From Stentor coeruleus (Eukaryota > Ciliophora > Heterotrichea > Heterotrichida > Stentoridae), in the NCBI GenBank assembly GCA_001970955.1, contig MPUH01000189.1, positions 22,306 through 86,305 on the forward strand: 64,000 nucleotides of DNA. Direction: 5' to 3'. A program made the translations under genes and the position numbers. Position 1 is the first letter of the stretch. Each line of letters opens with the position of its first letter. This document shows, in pieces, positions 32,954 to 43,403 of the stretch. Under the pieces are notes generated by a model. That model saw only the letters and a program-made list of their open reading frames with translations. It was not told the DNA's origin and ran no database searches.

Positions 32954-33862
32954 ATGGGTAATGGTGCAATCAACTGCTGTGAAGCTTCTTCATCTATGAT
33001 AGAAGAAATGTCCATGCTCTCCCCACGTAATATGAAGTCTCCACAACGGGCAAACATAATAAACGAGGTTTCTCAAACAAAAAACATTATCGGCAATGAA
33101 GGTCAAGAAATAGTAAATCGCATATCCAAGCTCAAATCCTTACAAACATCCTCAAAGCTGCAAATAAAAGTCGTAAATTCAGGACCTATTCCAAAAGATA
33201 TGCGTTACTACATAACACATCAAGGCTTAGAAAACTCAAAAAGAAATTTCAAAGATGGCAAAGTGTATTTTGGCAGTAAACGTAAAGAACGGGGCTTTGT
33301 CGTCAACGATATTGTAATTCCTGTGCAAAATAAAGACATTGAAGACCACCGAGGAAGACATTTTTGTATTTATTTCAGTATTGAAAGGGATTGCTTTTTT
33401 ATTAAAGATCTTGGCAAAGGTTTTGGCGCATATGTTCGTTTGGATTCTCCATTGGTAAGATATAAACAGATATTAAAGGAAAATATGATTATCAATATTG
33501 GGTCAAGCTTTTTAGCATTTTCACAAGTTGTATATGAAAAAAAACCTATATTGAATATAAAGATCATGGGGGAAGAAAGAGGGAATATGTGTTTTGAAGG
33601 AAATGAGAATGAAGATAAATTTATTAGTATAGGAAGAGGGATTACTTGCGATCTTAGACTTGATGATAACCTTCTTTCAAAAACACATTCTACTGTTTTT
33701 TATAATTCAAATGGGTGGAATTTAGTTGATGGTGATATGCAGAAAAAGAGCACGAATGGGACTTGGCTTTATCTTTCAGAAGATTTGGAGATTTACTCAT
33801 CAATGATTTTTAAAGCGAATCAGACGGTTTTTCAGGTGGTTTCTGTGACTAATAATTTTTAG
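32954..33862 (+). CDS. FHA-domain protein, possibly membrane-tethered
   Basis: A 302-residue protein beginning MGNGAINCCEA. Gly-2 with a Cys pair at 8-9 could allow N-myristoylation and palmitoylation, although position 6 is Ile rather than Ser/Thr, so this is only possible. Residues about 120-205 resemble a degenerate FHA fold (RHFCIYFSIERDCFFIKDLG). Residues about 222-298 form a clear FHA domain: SIGRGITCDLRLDD, LLSKTHS, then STNGTWLYL, with the conserved Gly-Arg, Ser-x-x-His and Asn-Gly-Thr positions. FHA domains bind phosphothreonine peptides. The partner is unknown. The start follows an AT-rich leader and needs no intron. Confidence 0.85.
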   Translation: MGNGAINCCEASSSMIEEMSMLSPRNMKSPQRANIINEVSQTKNIIGNEGQEIVNRISKLKSLQTSSKLQIKVVNSGPIPKDMRYYITHQGLENSKRNFKDGKVYFGSKRKERGFVVNDIVIPVQNKDIEDHRGRHFCIYFSIERDCFFIKDLGKGFGAYVRLDSPLVRYKQILKENMIINIGSSFLAFSQVVYEKKPILNIKIMGEERGNMCFEGNENEDKFISIGRGITCDLRLDDNLLSKTHSTVFYNSNGWNLVDGDMQKKSTNGTWLYLSEDLEIYSSMIFKANQTVFQVVSVTNNF

Positions 33863-35310
33863 AGCTGCGGTAAATTTTTGTTTATAACTAACAGGCTGTA
33901 AATTTTAATAAGGTATGATTGTAAATATTGAGGATATAAAAAAGTATGGTTTGATGGGTGGATTATGATATTATAAAATATAGATAAGGATGATCATGCA
34001 TCTTGAGTGAAAATGCATATATGCTTGGGATTAAATGATGTATAGATTGATTTAGATTTTTGTTTGTGGGAATTTTTTAGAAAATAATGTTTTAATAATT
34101 TGTATCTAAATTCCTATGAAAATTTGCAAAAACAATCTAGCTTTTCTGAATTACATTAAATAATAATCCTGCATAGTATAATTTGTTCACAAGTGATCAG
34201 CTTGCTATGCACACAAGGTTTACTATAGTTTATCATTATGTTTGTATTAAATATGTTCTCAATAAGAAATTAACATTGTAAAAGAGCTGAAAAAAATGCA
34301 GAATACTTAGCATTCCTTTATGGAAACATGATATCTTTATTGTTTATATCTTTATATAAATTAATCATATAAGGATGAACTAAAAAATTGTTTTAGATGT
34401 AATGAAAATAATTGTATACAATATGCAAAAAATTATTAGATTTGTTAAAATTGGTGTCACTTCATTTAATATGATGCTTATTCAACTATTTTTGGCTTCT
34501 TTCAATATGATAGAGATAGACGATTGCGACTGAAATGCAATTTTAGGTTTAGACAAGGAAAATATTTGGGTTAATTTCATTTTTCTTGCAACAGAAAAAT
34601 TGTGTATAAACAGTATGATTTCTAATTTTTATCAGATAGTTTATAAATAATAAAGTGATTAGAATTACCAATATAATAGTATTTATATCTATGATAAGGT
34701 AAAGATTAATAATTATATATCTACCACTCTGGAAACCAATATGAATTTACTATTTCTCAGTCTGCACACTTATCCAACTATATACGTCAATTCTTTTTGA
34801 CTATATATATCAAGCCTCATGCCAAAAACACTAAAATAAAAACCTTATAGATTTCTTATAAAGCTATTCTCATATTCTTCTGTCATCTAAAATTGTTTTC
34901 CAAACTGGAATTTCATCTTGCTTATAAAATTTCAAATTAATATCATCAGCATCAACCTCTAAAACTATCATCTTTTATCTCATTCTAAATTAAAATCCCC
35001 CTTTTTCATCTAAACCCTCCACAAATAATTTTATCCATCAACTTTTAACCTTAAAAATCTTATGATTTGAATCATAATTTTTAATCTATATGAAACTTAT
35101 ACAATATCAACTTTTAAATATAAATTATGCATATCATCATTTACAAGCAACACGTCTTAGTAAAAATATCCTAATGGCAAAAATTATACACAAACATCCC
35201 GATTAGCATAAAAAAAGTCTTAAAAGCCTAAAATCTAAACAAAAAATAAACAATGTATTGATAAAAAGCTAATCTTAATAACTAACCTAATGTGAAGAAA
35301 CTATTTACAT
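33863..35310. other. Intergenic between convergent genes, nothing recognised
   Basis: About 1.45 kb, strongly AT-rich, with no supportable gene, tRNA or repeat. Confidence 0.55.
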
Positions 35311-35871
35311 CTAAATTATTTGAAATCTAACGCGTTTTTCTCTTGTTAGACTTTTAAACTCAGACCGACAACTAGAAGTCCAGTCATTTGCAAGTTTATT
35401 CTGTGTTAAAAGACGACTAATAGATTCATGATTGATATTTTTTATAAGTTCTAAGTCTGTGTTTATTGTGGGGAGGATGAACTTGCTTTCAAAGTGATGA
35501 GAAGTGCTTTTTTCCATACTGTGTGAATCGAGGAATCGGGCAGGGATGTATTTTTGATGAATTTTTTCCTTCATCAGTTCATGTTTTTTGTGTGTGTTAT
35601 CAGTGAAAGGATTTAAAACCTTCGGTTTTTTGTGTAATTTTAATTCAAACTCGGGCATATCTTCGCTTTGATGCTGTATATGCATCTTGTCCTGAAACAA
35701 ATGCTTGTTCCAGCTGATTCTTTTGTAAGTTGGAGTAAACGCCATGCGCTTTCGATCCTTAGCAAAACCAGTTATTGTAGGTGACTTAGAGTGTAAGTTC
35801 CTACCTGACTGTTCTGCAGGCTTTAAAAGTACATTTCTTCTGGCGATACCTGGTAATCTGTGTAGCTCCAT
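35311..35871 (-). CDS. Basic protein of unknown function
   Basis: A 186-residue frame from ATG (MELHRLPGIARRNVLL) to TAG. It is rich in Lys, His, Arg and Ser, with segments such as RMAFTPTYKRISWNKHLF and HKKPKVLNPFTDNTHKKHEL. No domain, membrane helix or signal peptide is visible. The region is visibly less AT-rich than its flanks, which supports coding. The composition resembles ciliate cytoskeleton-associated proteins, but this is only an impression. No intron is required. Confidence 0.6.
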   Translation of the reverse strand: MELHRLPGIARRNVLLKPAEQSGRNLHSKSPTITGFAKDRKRMAFTPTYKRISWNKHLFQDKMHIQHQSEDMPEFELKLHKKPKVLNPFTDNTHKKHELMKEKIHQKYIPARFLDSHSMEKSTSHHFESKFILPTINTDLELIKNINHESISRLLTQNKLANDWTSSCRSEFKSLTREKRVRFQII

Positions 35872-37278
35872 TAATATTTATTATCTAATGAAAACAAACG
35901 AATATAAAACTTTTTATTGTCGAAATTAGGCGCTTCATATAAACTAAGAATTATTATTTTTTTTTATATCATATATGACTGAAACGCCATAAGAAATTAT
36001 TATCTGATACGAAAAAAATTTTCAGTATATTAGGCAATAACATTTATTCATATAGGGAAGCAATATGTCTTTTGCTTTAATGTAAAATTGCTAAACAAAA
36101 AATTTCAATTTTAAATTTTTGTTTTGTAAGATTTGTCTTCTGGAAAAAAAAGTCCATATTTATAATAACTATATTATTAAATGCATAATATTTATGCAAA
36201 AGAACCGTATTATCTTTATAGTCAATATAACTTTCGCTATCAATATAATCTTTAATATTAAACACATGATTCTGAAACTTATTAAAATTGATTTCCAGAT
36301 CTGTTTTCATTGTGGTATTGTTTAATTGTATTATCTCTTAATATATTTCTTTGTCACAATAGTACCTTCAATTTTTCTCAAGAAACTCAACAATCTTAGG
36401 GTCTTCTACAACCAACAAAGACTATTCATGCATGCTCATAAATCAAGCGAATAGTATTCAATAATTTACAATGCATAAAATAAAAGATCAAAGGTAAGAA
36501 TTGCTTAAAAAAATCCTTAAAATCCCAACACAAAAATTCCCCCTCACCATAGCCATAATCACATTCTCATCATGCTATTTTATGAAAAATTACCCTGCTC
36601 ATTATAATATAATTCTCATCCTATAAGCAATCAGCAGGAAGATTTTTCTAGTGTTTTCATCTTGATAATTAAATATTCAGCATAAATGATATTTATCATC
36701 AGCCAAACTATTTTAGTATTTTTTAAGTAGTTCACAAGAGTAGATGTGATTAATATATTGCCTATTTCATAAGCATTTTGTTGTGGTAATATAATTGAGT
36801 AATGAGGATTCTATTTGTGTTTAAAAATGCAGTGAGAGATTAGGCATATTAGATTTATTTAGCTATAGTTATAGTATTTAAACTATGGAAAATAGATATG
36901 AAGGCATATTTTGAGCTATATATAAAGTAAAGAAAGAAATTATTTTTTTGATAGAATATGTCTAGTGAAGTGCAAAGCTGATTAAATAATACAAGTAAAA
37001 AATATTATAAAATTTTGATTAAAAATAAAACAATTAAAACTAGAAATTGGTAAATAAAATGTTTTCTTAAAAGTAAGTTTCCTTTGTAATCTGATTCCAA
37101 TTTAACGTGAGAATTTAAAAAAAATTATCAATATACAAACTATGAATGTCTAAAATTTGTTATAAAGCTTATATTATGTTTCAAAAAGTTCAAAATCTCT
37201 GCATATAAATACAAATTTTAAATCTTAACTGTTTCTAAAATTTATTTAAATTAGATTGTATCTTTTTAATCATTCTAA
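35872..37278. other. Intergenic between divergent genes, nothing recognised
   Basis: About 1.4 kb of AT-rich sequence. Small opposing frames near 36077-36325 are Ile/Phe/Asn-rich and look like chance. Promoters of the flanking genes must lie here. Confidence 0.55.
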
Positions 37279-38577
37279 ATGTCAGGAAAAAATTCTGCCG
37301 AGGCTACAAGAACTTTAAAACCACTGTTAGGACGTAAATTTGCCCCGATGACTGGTGCAGCGATGAGAAGAACTGGAGCATTAAAAACACCATATATTGA
37401 AGCTGAAATAACCCCAGTAGAAATCCCCCCAGCAAGTAAATCAAGCAATAGAGTGCACACATCATCAAGAAGTGGTGTAGGGTCTCGTAAAAATATTCAA
37501 CGTGGTGAAAGTTTGCAGATCAATAAAATCACTCGTGATACAGCTTGTAAAGAAATCCTCGAGCAAGGTTTTCCACAATCTTACATCGACCTCTTTTACA
37601 TAACCCACGGTCACTTCTCAGAACTCGAAATCAAAGATTCCGCAATAACTTTCATCAAAGACAAACTTGTAAAAGCAGAAAAACTTAGCCAAGAAGATGA
37701 TTTCTCAGAAAGTTTCAAAGTTTACCATGATCTAGGCAGTTTCTTTGACAAAATGGAAAAATATGATGCAGCAACGTACTTCTATGAAAGATGTGCAGGT
37801 ATAGCCGGTAAAAAGTCTCTGCACATTGAAGAAGCTACAGCATATCAAGGTCTTGGCAACTGTGCCTATCAAACTAAAAACATAAGCAAAGCTATCGAAA
37901 TGTTTGAAAAAGGAGTTTATATATCAGAAGTCCATAAACTCAAACATTCCCTAATCACAATCAGCAAATCATTAACTGAAGTCTATCGTTTAGAAGCTGA
38001 TAAACTTGAAGAAGAAGGTAAAGTAAGTGAAGCTTTAGAGCATCATATGAAATGCTTGGAAAGCTCAAAAATGGCTGAAGATGCAATATCACAAGGAAAT
38101 TCATGCTATAGAGTTGGCATGGTGCATTTCAAACAAGAAAACTTTTTTAAAGCCCTTGAATATTTACAAAAGTATTTAGAATTATCTAGATCTTCTGATT
38201 TTATTGATGGGATTACAAATGCTTTAGGTAAACTTGCTGCTACTTACCAAGCTATGGGGAATATGCCACAAGCTATTAAGCATTTGGAACAATTGAACCA
38301 TGAAGCTTCAGAAAATAATAAACATGCAGCTGAAGCTGAAGCATCGTTGAATCTTGGGCTTGTATATCAGAAGCAGGGGCATTTTAAAAAAGCAGTGGAG
38401 TTTTTAGAAAAGCATTTTAATTTGGTGAGGAAACTGCAGGATAGGTCACTTGTAGATGCGGCTAGGGTCAATTTGGGTGTTGCCCAAGCTAATTGTTCGA
38501 TTAATAACTTTTCAAATGTACTTATGAGTAATTTGCAGAGTTTGATATTGTGGAAAAATAAAAGAAATAAGTTTTAG
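37279..38577 (+). CDS. TTC29: TTC29-like tetratricopeptide protein
   Basis: A 432-residue protein. Residues 1-80 are basic and low in structure. From about 85 there is CKEILEQGFPQSYIDLFYITH, the conserved N-terminal helix pair seen in TTC29. Six or more TPR units follow: VYHDLGSFFDKMEKYDAATYFYERC, then AYQGLGNCAYQTKNISKAIE, YRVGMVHFKQENFFKALEYL, LGKLAATYQAMGNMPQAIKHL and LNLGLVYQKQGHFKKAVEFL. TTC29 is an axonemal protein linked to cilium motility in other eukaryotes. The order and spacing of repeats fit TTC29 better than a generic TPR protein. The start ATG at 37279 follows an AT-rich leader. Confidence 0.82.
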   Translation: MSGKNSAEATRTLKPLLGRKFAPMTGAAMRRTGALKTPYIEAEITPVEIPPASKSSNRVHTSSRSGVGSRKNIQRGESLQINKITRDTACKEILEQGFPQSYIDLFYITHGHFSELEIKDSAITFIKDKLVKAEKLSQEDDFSESFKVYHDLGSFFDKMEKYDAATYFYERCAGIAGKKSLHIEEATAYQGLGNCAYQTKNISKAIEMFEKGVYISEVHKLKHSLITISKSLTEVYRLEADKLEEEGKVSEALEHHMKCLESSKMAEDAISQGNSCYRVGMVHFKQENFFKALEYLQKYLELSRSSDFIDGITNALGKLAATYQAMGNMPQAIKHLEQLNHEASENNKHAAEAEASLNLGLVYQKQGHFKKAVEFLEKHFNLVRKLQDRSLVDAARVNLGVAQANCSINNFSNVLMSNLQSLILWKNKRNKF

Positions 38578-39293
38578 TGCAGATAGGATAGATATAGGAT
38601 GATAAGTTTTTTGATGAGATGTAAGATAATGGGCATTAGGGTGTTAAAAGCAAAAGGGTTTACCTAATATCATGGATTTATTATGTTAAATAAAGATTAG
38701 AAGTGAAAAATGTAGAATTTTTTGCAAATACTAAGTAGAGTAGAACTAAGATTTTCCCCTATAAATTAATGTATTTTTGGCCCTTCACACCCTGTTTTCA
38801 CTTGCTCGACGGATTGCTAATCCAGATTTACAAGGTAAAAAACCCTGCTTAGTTCTACAATATCTCTAGCTAGAGTTTCAATCAATTAATATCATCAGTT
38901 TTTCCCCATGATATTTAAATTTTTGATTTTTCAACTAGCAACCTTCTGACTCATTGATAGATGAATGGAGTCAAGTAATATTAGTCCCCTAAAGAAAAAG
39001 CTATTAAGTCTAATTTTCCTAATTAACGTTTTTCTCTAGTAATGATATTTCTACAGTTCCCGAAGACCCTAGCTTAGAAAGGAAACTTTATATGTGGGTA
39101 GAAAATATGTCTATTGATCACAAAATTTTAGTGGCCCTAACAGTAATGCAAGGCCTTTTAGGATGTATCATGCATAGATTCACCAATATCTATACAAAAA
39201 TAACATCCAAATTCTAACTTATACAAATCTCACAAAAATATCTTTAATCATTGTAGTCTTTATAAAATTTTATCTAATTAAAATTTGAAATAA
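38578..39293. other. Intergenic with a short unassigned plus-strand frame
   Basis: The frame at about 39047-39217 reads ISTVPEDPSLERKLYMWVEN and on to KITSKF then TAA, and looks protein-like, but it has no start in frame. An ATG frame just upstream (38965, MESSNISPLKKKLL) ends in a different frame. A 15-nt intron does not fix it. It may be a relic. Confidence 0.35.
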
Positions 39294-40529
39294 TTAAAAT
39301 AAAGTGCAGCAGCATTTCTCATCATCTTCATTTTCACCTGCTGACGCAGACACCTTAGACTGAGTTACAACGTTTTTTGTATTATTAAAGTTATTTGAAG
39401 TAGAATCACTATTTTGATTTGGAGTTTTTGTCTTTGCAGAATTCTCATCAAGATTATCTTTAAGTAATTCAAACTTATATGATTGATCCTTTGAGTTCGT
39501 ATTGAGTAGATAATCTTTAGTTTCGTCTTCTCCAAATTTTAATGTATTTTTAGGCCTTTCAGTCTGAGCTAAATTTCTGATATTTAATAAAAAGGATTCA
39601 TCTGGACGAATTTTTACACTTCCCCTAGTCTTCTTTTTATTTTCCATAAATTCAGGATCAGCATTTAAAGGCTTCGAATCTCTTCTAGATTCACAAGAGA
39701 TACTTTCACTTGAATTATATATATCACTACTATATGACATACTTTTATTTATTTCTTTAGGCTTTTCATGCTCTAATACCTTTTCTTGCTTTTGAATGTT
39801 AAGCGTATTTTCCATATTTAGATTGTCTGGTAATGAATCAAACACAACAATTACCTCAGCGCTTGAATAATTTTCATGATTTTGACTTGCATATTTATCT
39901 TGACCTCCTTTTGCAACATAAGCATGAGGCATATTGGTAAAACAATTTAGCCCTTTTTCTCCAATAAATAACTCACTTTTAGACATACTTTTGTATTCCA
40001 AATATTCTCTAGCAAGAAAATCACACAAATTGCAATTTCCTTCAGTTAAGCAATCATTGCACAAAAAATGCTTGTGTGCACAAAAATTAATTGCAATTTT
40101 ATCTATGCAATATTCACATTTTATTTTCGAGATACTATTTCCTAAATGGATGATATCTGGATTTTCAGAATTGTAGCCTTCACTTATCAGAGTTTGCGTT
40201 TTTGGTAATTCTTCTATAATTTGTTGTCTAAATGACAAACTTCCATATAGGTCTATGGTTTTGTTTTTACATAAAGAACACTCCTTTTCACAATTCTCAC
40301 AGAGAATGTGTCCACAAGGTGATAAGCCTTTTATTGTAATATCACTACAAACTTCACACTTTGACATGTCTATGATTTGGTTAACTGATACATTAGAATT
40401 GCAGTAGTGACATACAAGGATAGGGTTTAGCGCAAATTTATGGAATGCACAGACCCCATGATAAAGTGAATAATTGATTTTTGAGGTTTGGTCTTGATCG
40501 CAAAGGAGGCATTTAATATCGCAAAACAT
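39294..40529 (-). CDS. RING-type zinc protein with a possible prenylation box
   Basis: A 411-residue protein. The N-terminal 170 residues carry several zinc modules. C3-C10 is a first Cys cluster. A RING-like C3HC4 module runs C58 to C87 (CEVCSD, then SPCGHILCENCEKECSLC). A second module runs about 137-168 (CEYC, then FCAHKHFLCNDCL, then CNLC). The remaining 240 residues are Ser/Asn/Lys/Glu-rich and disordered. The C-terminus is EKCCCTLF: CTLF fits a CaaX prenylation box and the adjacent Cys could be palmitoylated. By its RING it may be a membrane-anchored E3 ligase. The relation to the 31436-32194 protein is inferred from the similar CxHxxxCxxCL segment. Confidence 0.78.
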   Translation of the reverse strand: MFCDIKCLLCDQDQTSKINYSLYHGVCAFHKFALNPILVCHYCNSNVSVNQIIDMSKCEVCSDITIKGLSPCGHILCENCEKECSLCKNKTIDLYGSLSFRQQIIEELPKTQTLISEGYNSENPDIIHLGNSISKIKCEYCIDKIAINFCAHKHFLCNDCLTEGNCNLCDFLAREYLEYKSMSKSELFIGEKGLNCFTNMPHAYVAKGGQDKYASQNHENYSSAEVIVVFDSLPDNLNMENTLNIQKQEKVLEHEKPKEINKSMSYSSDIYNSSESISCESRRDSKPLNADPEFMENKKKTRGSVKIRPDESFLLNIRNLAQTERPKNTLKFGEDETKDYLLNTNSKDQSYKFELLKDNLDENSAKTKTPNQNSDSTSNNFNNTKNVVTQSKVSASAGENEDDEKCCCTLF

Positions 40530-41718
40530 ATATTATTGTTTAAATGAAATTTTAATTTTTATGCATTAGGTTGAAGTATATAATTATGAATGGAAATAAG
40601 TTGATAGCTGGATTTAAAAATTTAATAAACAATTAGAAAGTTGTAAAATTATTATTGAATTAAACTAATGGATAAATAAAGTTAATTAAACTCTGAAGGG
40701 TTCATTCATTTTAAAAGGTTTAGCCCAGAGAATAAATCAAATATTTCGCCATGCTTCTATATTTTCCTCCAAGGGGCTTTAGGGAGTATTAGCCTTACCT
40801 TAGACAAAAAGAAGTCTATTTAGTAGAATAATACCTTTTTCTTAAGGCAAGGACTTAATTAAAGATAAAAATAGGATAACAAGAGAAGGATATGTGTTTC
40901 TGTGAAGCTTTCAAGACTAGCTATTCGAAGTCCTAAGAAGTCTAAAATCTAAACAAAGAATACATCAAGAAAAAGACACATTAAATGTAGTAATATACAT
41001 AGAAAATCAAATTAGAAACCTCCCATTGAAAAAGATGCAAAGAAATCATGTCAAAATATGGAATCAAAGATTATAAGAGATTATTAATGGAAGCGAATGG
41101 TTGAAGGCATCTGTTAAAAAAAGAAACAAATATAAAACAATAAAAAGATTTTAAAATTAAAATAGCAGTTGAACTATACCTAGCCATCAAAAAATATAAA
41201 AACACAGAAATACTGCTATATTTAATTTACAATTCAAACACGACTTTAGATACCAGGCTGATTTTTTTAAATAAGTTCAGGATTAAACTTCACAAAATAC
41301 TGTAAATGCTTAAAACATCAAATTACGAATCAAAAAAATTCTTACTGTCAGCATTGGACAGAAAACGGAAAATGCATTAGTGAATAATGCAAGGAATGCA
41401 AAATTGAAAGATACGAAATAGAGAAAAAAACTCAAAAATATGCAAATGAAATAACCAAAACTTTTTCATTAGCGCATATCGTTTTATAGGATGAAGAATT
41501 TGAAAAAATACTTAGAGAAAAACAAGAAATAATAAAAATCGACAGAGAAATAAGAGCTTCATTACGAAAATATACTATAAAAGAAGAAAATCAACAAGGG
41601 CTGGACAATAGTCAAGTGGTAATTACTAACTAATACTAATAGTAGTTTTTTTACATAATTCATTAACTAGTTATCTCTTTTATAAGACTAAGGTTAAAAA
41701 ATATCACTTTAGTTATTA
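40530..41718. other. Intergenic with an eroded Cys-containing frame
   Basis: Between about 40900 and 41630 on the plus strand, several protein-like stretches are broken by stops, for example FTKYCKCLKHQ then CQHWTENGKC, followed by a Glu/Lys-rich helix. In-frame TAA and TAG interrupt it. It ends at the shared motif. I cannot name the family; possibly a dead mobile element. Confidence 0.4.
41596..41640 (+). repeat. Shared motif, copy 2 (Tc1/mariner-TIR-like)
   Basis: It begins aagggctggacaatagtcaa and matches the inverted copy at 30588-30634 at 33 of 37 bases. It lies 80 bases upstream of the PI-PLC-like gene. No second end is visible. Confidence 0.55.
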
Positions 41719-42699
41719 ATGTGGTGTGCATTTATGGTCATTATGCCTTTGGCCCTTGGTTTAAGCCCATCTACCTGGATTGGTGATAGTCTTTCAATAA
41801 TTGGTGATTTGACATTGAAAAATTTGACTCTTCCTGGAACTCATGATAGCGGGACTTATTATCTGACTGATACTCCAATGCCTGGAGATAAATCAGAATT
41901 TTGGACTGCATTATACGAATTAGCTGATCTTCTTGACAAAGATGTTGGGGTTGTAGCTAAAGATTGGGCACAATCACAAGACCAAGACTTTTATCAACAA
42001 ATGCTAGGAGGGATCCGATATTTTGATCTTCGTGCAGGATGGCAAAACGTAACAAAAACCTGGGTAACTTTTCATTTTGTTGAAGGATATCCAGTTCAAT
42101 ACCTTTTAGGGAATATTTCTCAATATCTTAAAGACTATCCTTCTGAAATTGTTGTTGTTGAAATGTCACACTTTGATGGGTTTCCTACTGAAAATAATAT
42201 TGAAGTACTCAAACAAATGGTCCTCAATACTTTAGGCCAATATTTACAGCCGGTAGATTTGACATTTAGTTTTACTGTGAATCAAATGATAAGTACTGGA
42301 AAAAGAGCTCTTGTTACAATGTCAAGTGGCTTTGACAATACAGTAATATGGCCTCCATCAACTTTTTATGGGACCTATGCAGACAGCCCTGATTTAAAGA
42401 AAATGGTAGATTTTAACAACAAGACAGTTGAGTTTTTTATGAGCCAGAACTGGCCAGGACAGCTTTTCCAGATTTCTTGGACTTTAACTCCTGATACTGA
42501 TACTGTTCTTGAGACTGTAGTTCCTTGGAAACCACATACACTTATACAGCTTGCAGATCACGCTAATATTGCTCTTCCTTCATTTTATACAGAAATGAAG
42601 AAATACGGTTGGAGAATGGGAAATATTTTAGTTATAGATCATTATGAAAAAAGCAGTATACTCCCGGTTGTGTGGGGGTTTAATGGAATACCGTATTAA
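41719..42699 (+). CDS. PI-PLC X-domain protein (PLCXD-like), probably secreted
   Basis: A 326-residue protein with a hydrophobic N-terminus (MWCAFMVIMPLALGLS) that looks like a signal peptide. The X-domain core is clear. TLPGTHDSGTYYL holds the first catalytic His, at residue 42. GIRYFDLRAG follows, and TWVTFHFVEG holds the second His, at residue 119. Later comes YLKDYPSEIVVVEMSH, with the Glu-containing strand. The C-terminus has ILVIDHYEKS. There is no Y, C2 or PH domain, so this is the single-domain bacterial/PLCXD type rather than a signalling PLC. It is expected to cleave phosphatidylinositol-type lipids, possibly in the secretory pathway or outside the cell. Confidence 0.9.
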   Translation: MWCAFMVIMPLALGLSPSTWIGDSLSIIGDLTLKNLTLPGTHDSGTYYLTDTPMPGDKSEFWTALYELADLLDKDVGVVAKDWAQSQDQDFYQQMLGGIRYFDLRAGWQNVTKTWVTFHFVEGYPVQYLLGNISQYLKDYPSEIVVVEMSHFDGFPTENNIEVLKQMVLNTLGQYLQPVDLTFSFTVNQMISTGKRALVTMSSGFDNTVIWPPSTFYGTYADSPDLKKMVDFNNKTVEFFMSQNWPGQLFQISWTLTPDTDTVLETVVPWKPHTLIQLADHANIALPSFYTEMKKYGWRMGNILVIDHYEKSSILPVVWGFNGIPY

Positions 42700-43403
42700 T
42701 TAGCTTTAGATTTTTAGGTTATTTAAAGGTAGGTAAAGAATTTTGGGTTATTATTGTTAAGCTAATTTAATTGATAATTTTTGTACCCATTATATATAAT
42801 ACAAAATGTACTGTGCTGGCGAAGGCTTTCTCTAACATATCTGGCAAACATTATAATCTTTTCAGTAAAGGTGACAATGCATCAACTTGATATTTTGTAT
42901 TGCAAATGATGAAGAAACAGAAAATTTGTGTTGAACATAAAATTCAGATGAAAAATGCTGTAATCTAAGCAAAGGTATGCACTTTGCTAACATAAAGATG
43001 CTAAGTAAAATTCGACTATAAACAGTATTATAAGTTCTGATTTGATTATGCTTCCTGAAGAAACTCTAGCTTTTTAAAAAGAACCTCCATGTCAAAATTA
43101 AATAAAGAAAATCTTACTAGTGAAAACGACTAAAAGCTGCATCAAACCCATCCTAAGTTACACCATAGTTACTCTAGACCAAATATTAAATCACATCAGA
43201 GTTACGCCAGGTCCATATCAAATTGAAATATAGTCATACTAAAGTCAACGCCATAAAGAACGACTTAAAAATTAAGATACTGTGATCATAAAAGACTTAA
43301 ACCCACATCAAATTTAGTTCTTATAGATATAATTAGCATCACAGATAAAGCAGCTTACCTTTTACTTGATAGTTAAACAATTTATTTATATGTAGAGAAA
43401 ATG
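42700..43403. other. Intergenic between convergent genes, nothing recognised
   Basis: AT-rich, about 700 bases, with no supportable gene. Confidence 0.55.

Noticed and set aside
36077-36325. Short opposing frames in the 36-kb spacer
   Set aside because: Low complexity, rich in Ile, Asn, Phe and Lys as expected by chance in AT-rich DNA, with no ATG context or homologues recognised.
23087-41400. A reassigned code in which TAA/TAG mean Gln
   Set aside because: In-frame TAA/TAG in the kinase gene and in the 41-kb relic could read as Gln, but all long intact genes, including one of over 1600 codons with abundant Gln, contain no internal TAA or TAG. A genome-wide reassignment is therefore excluded.
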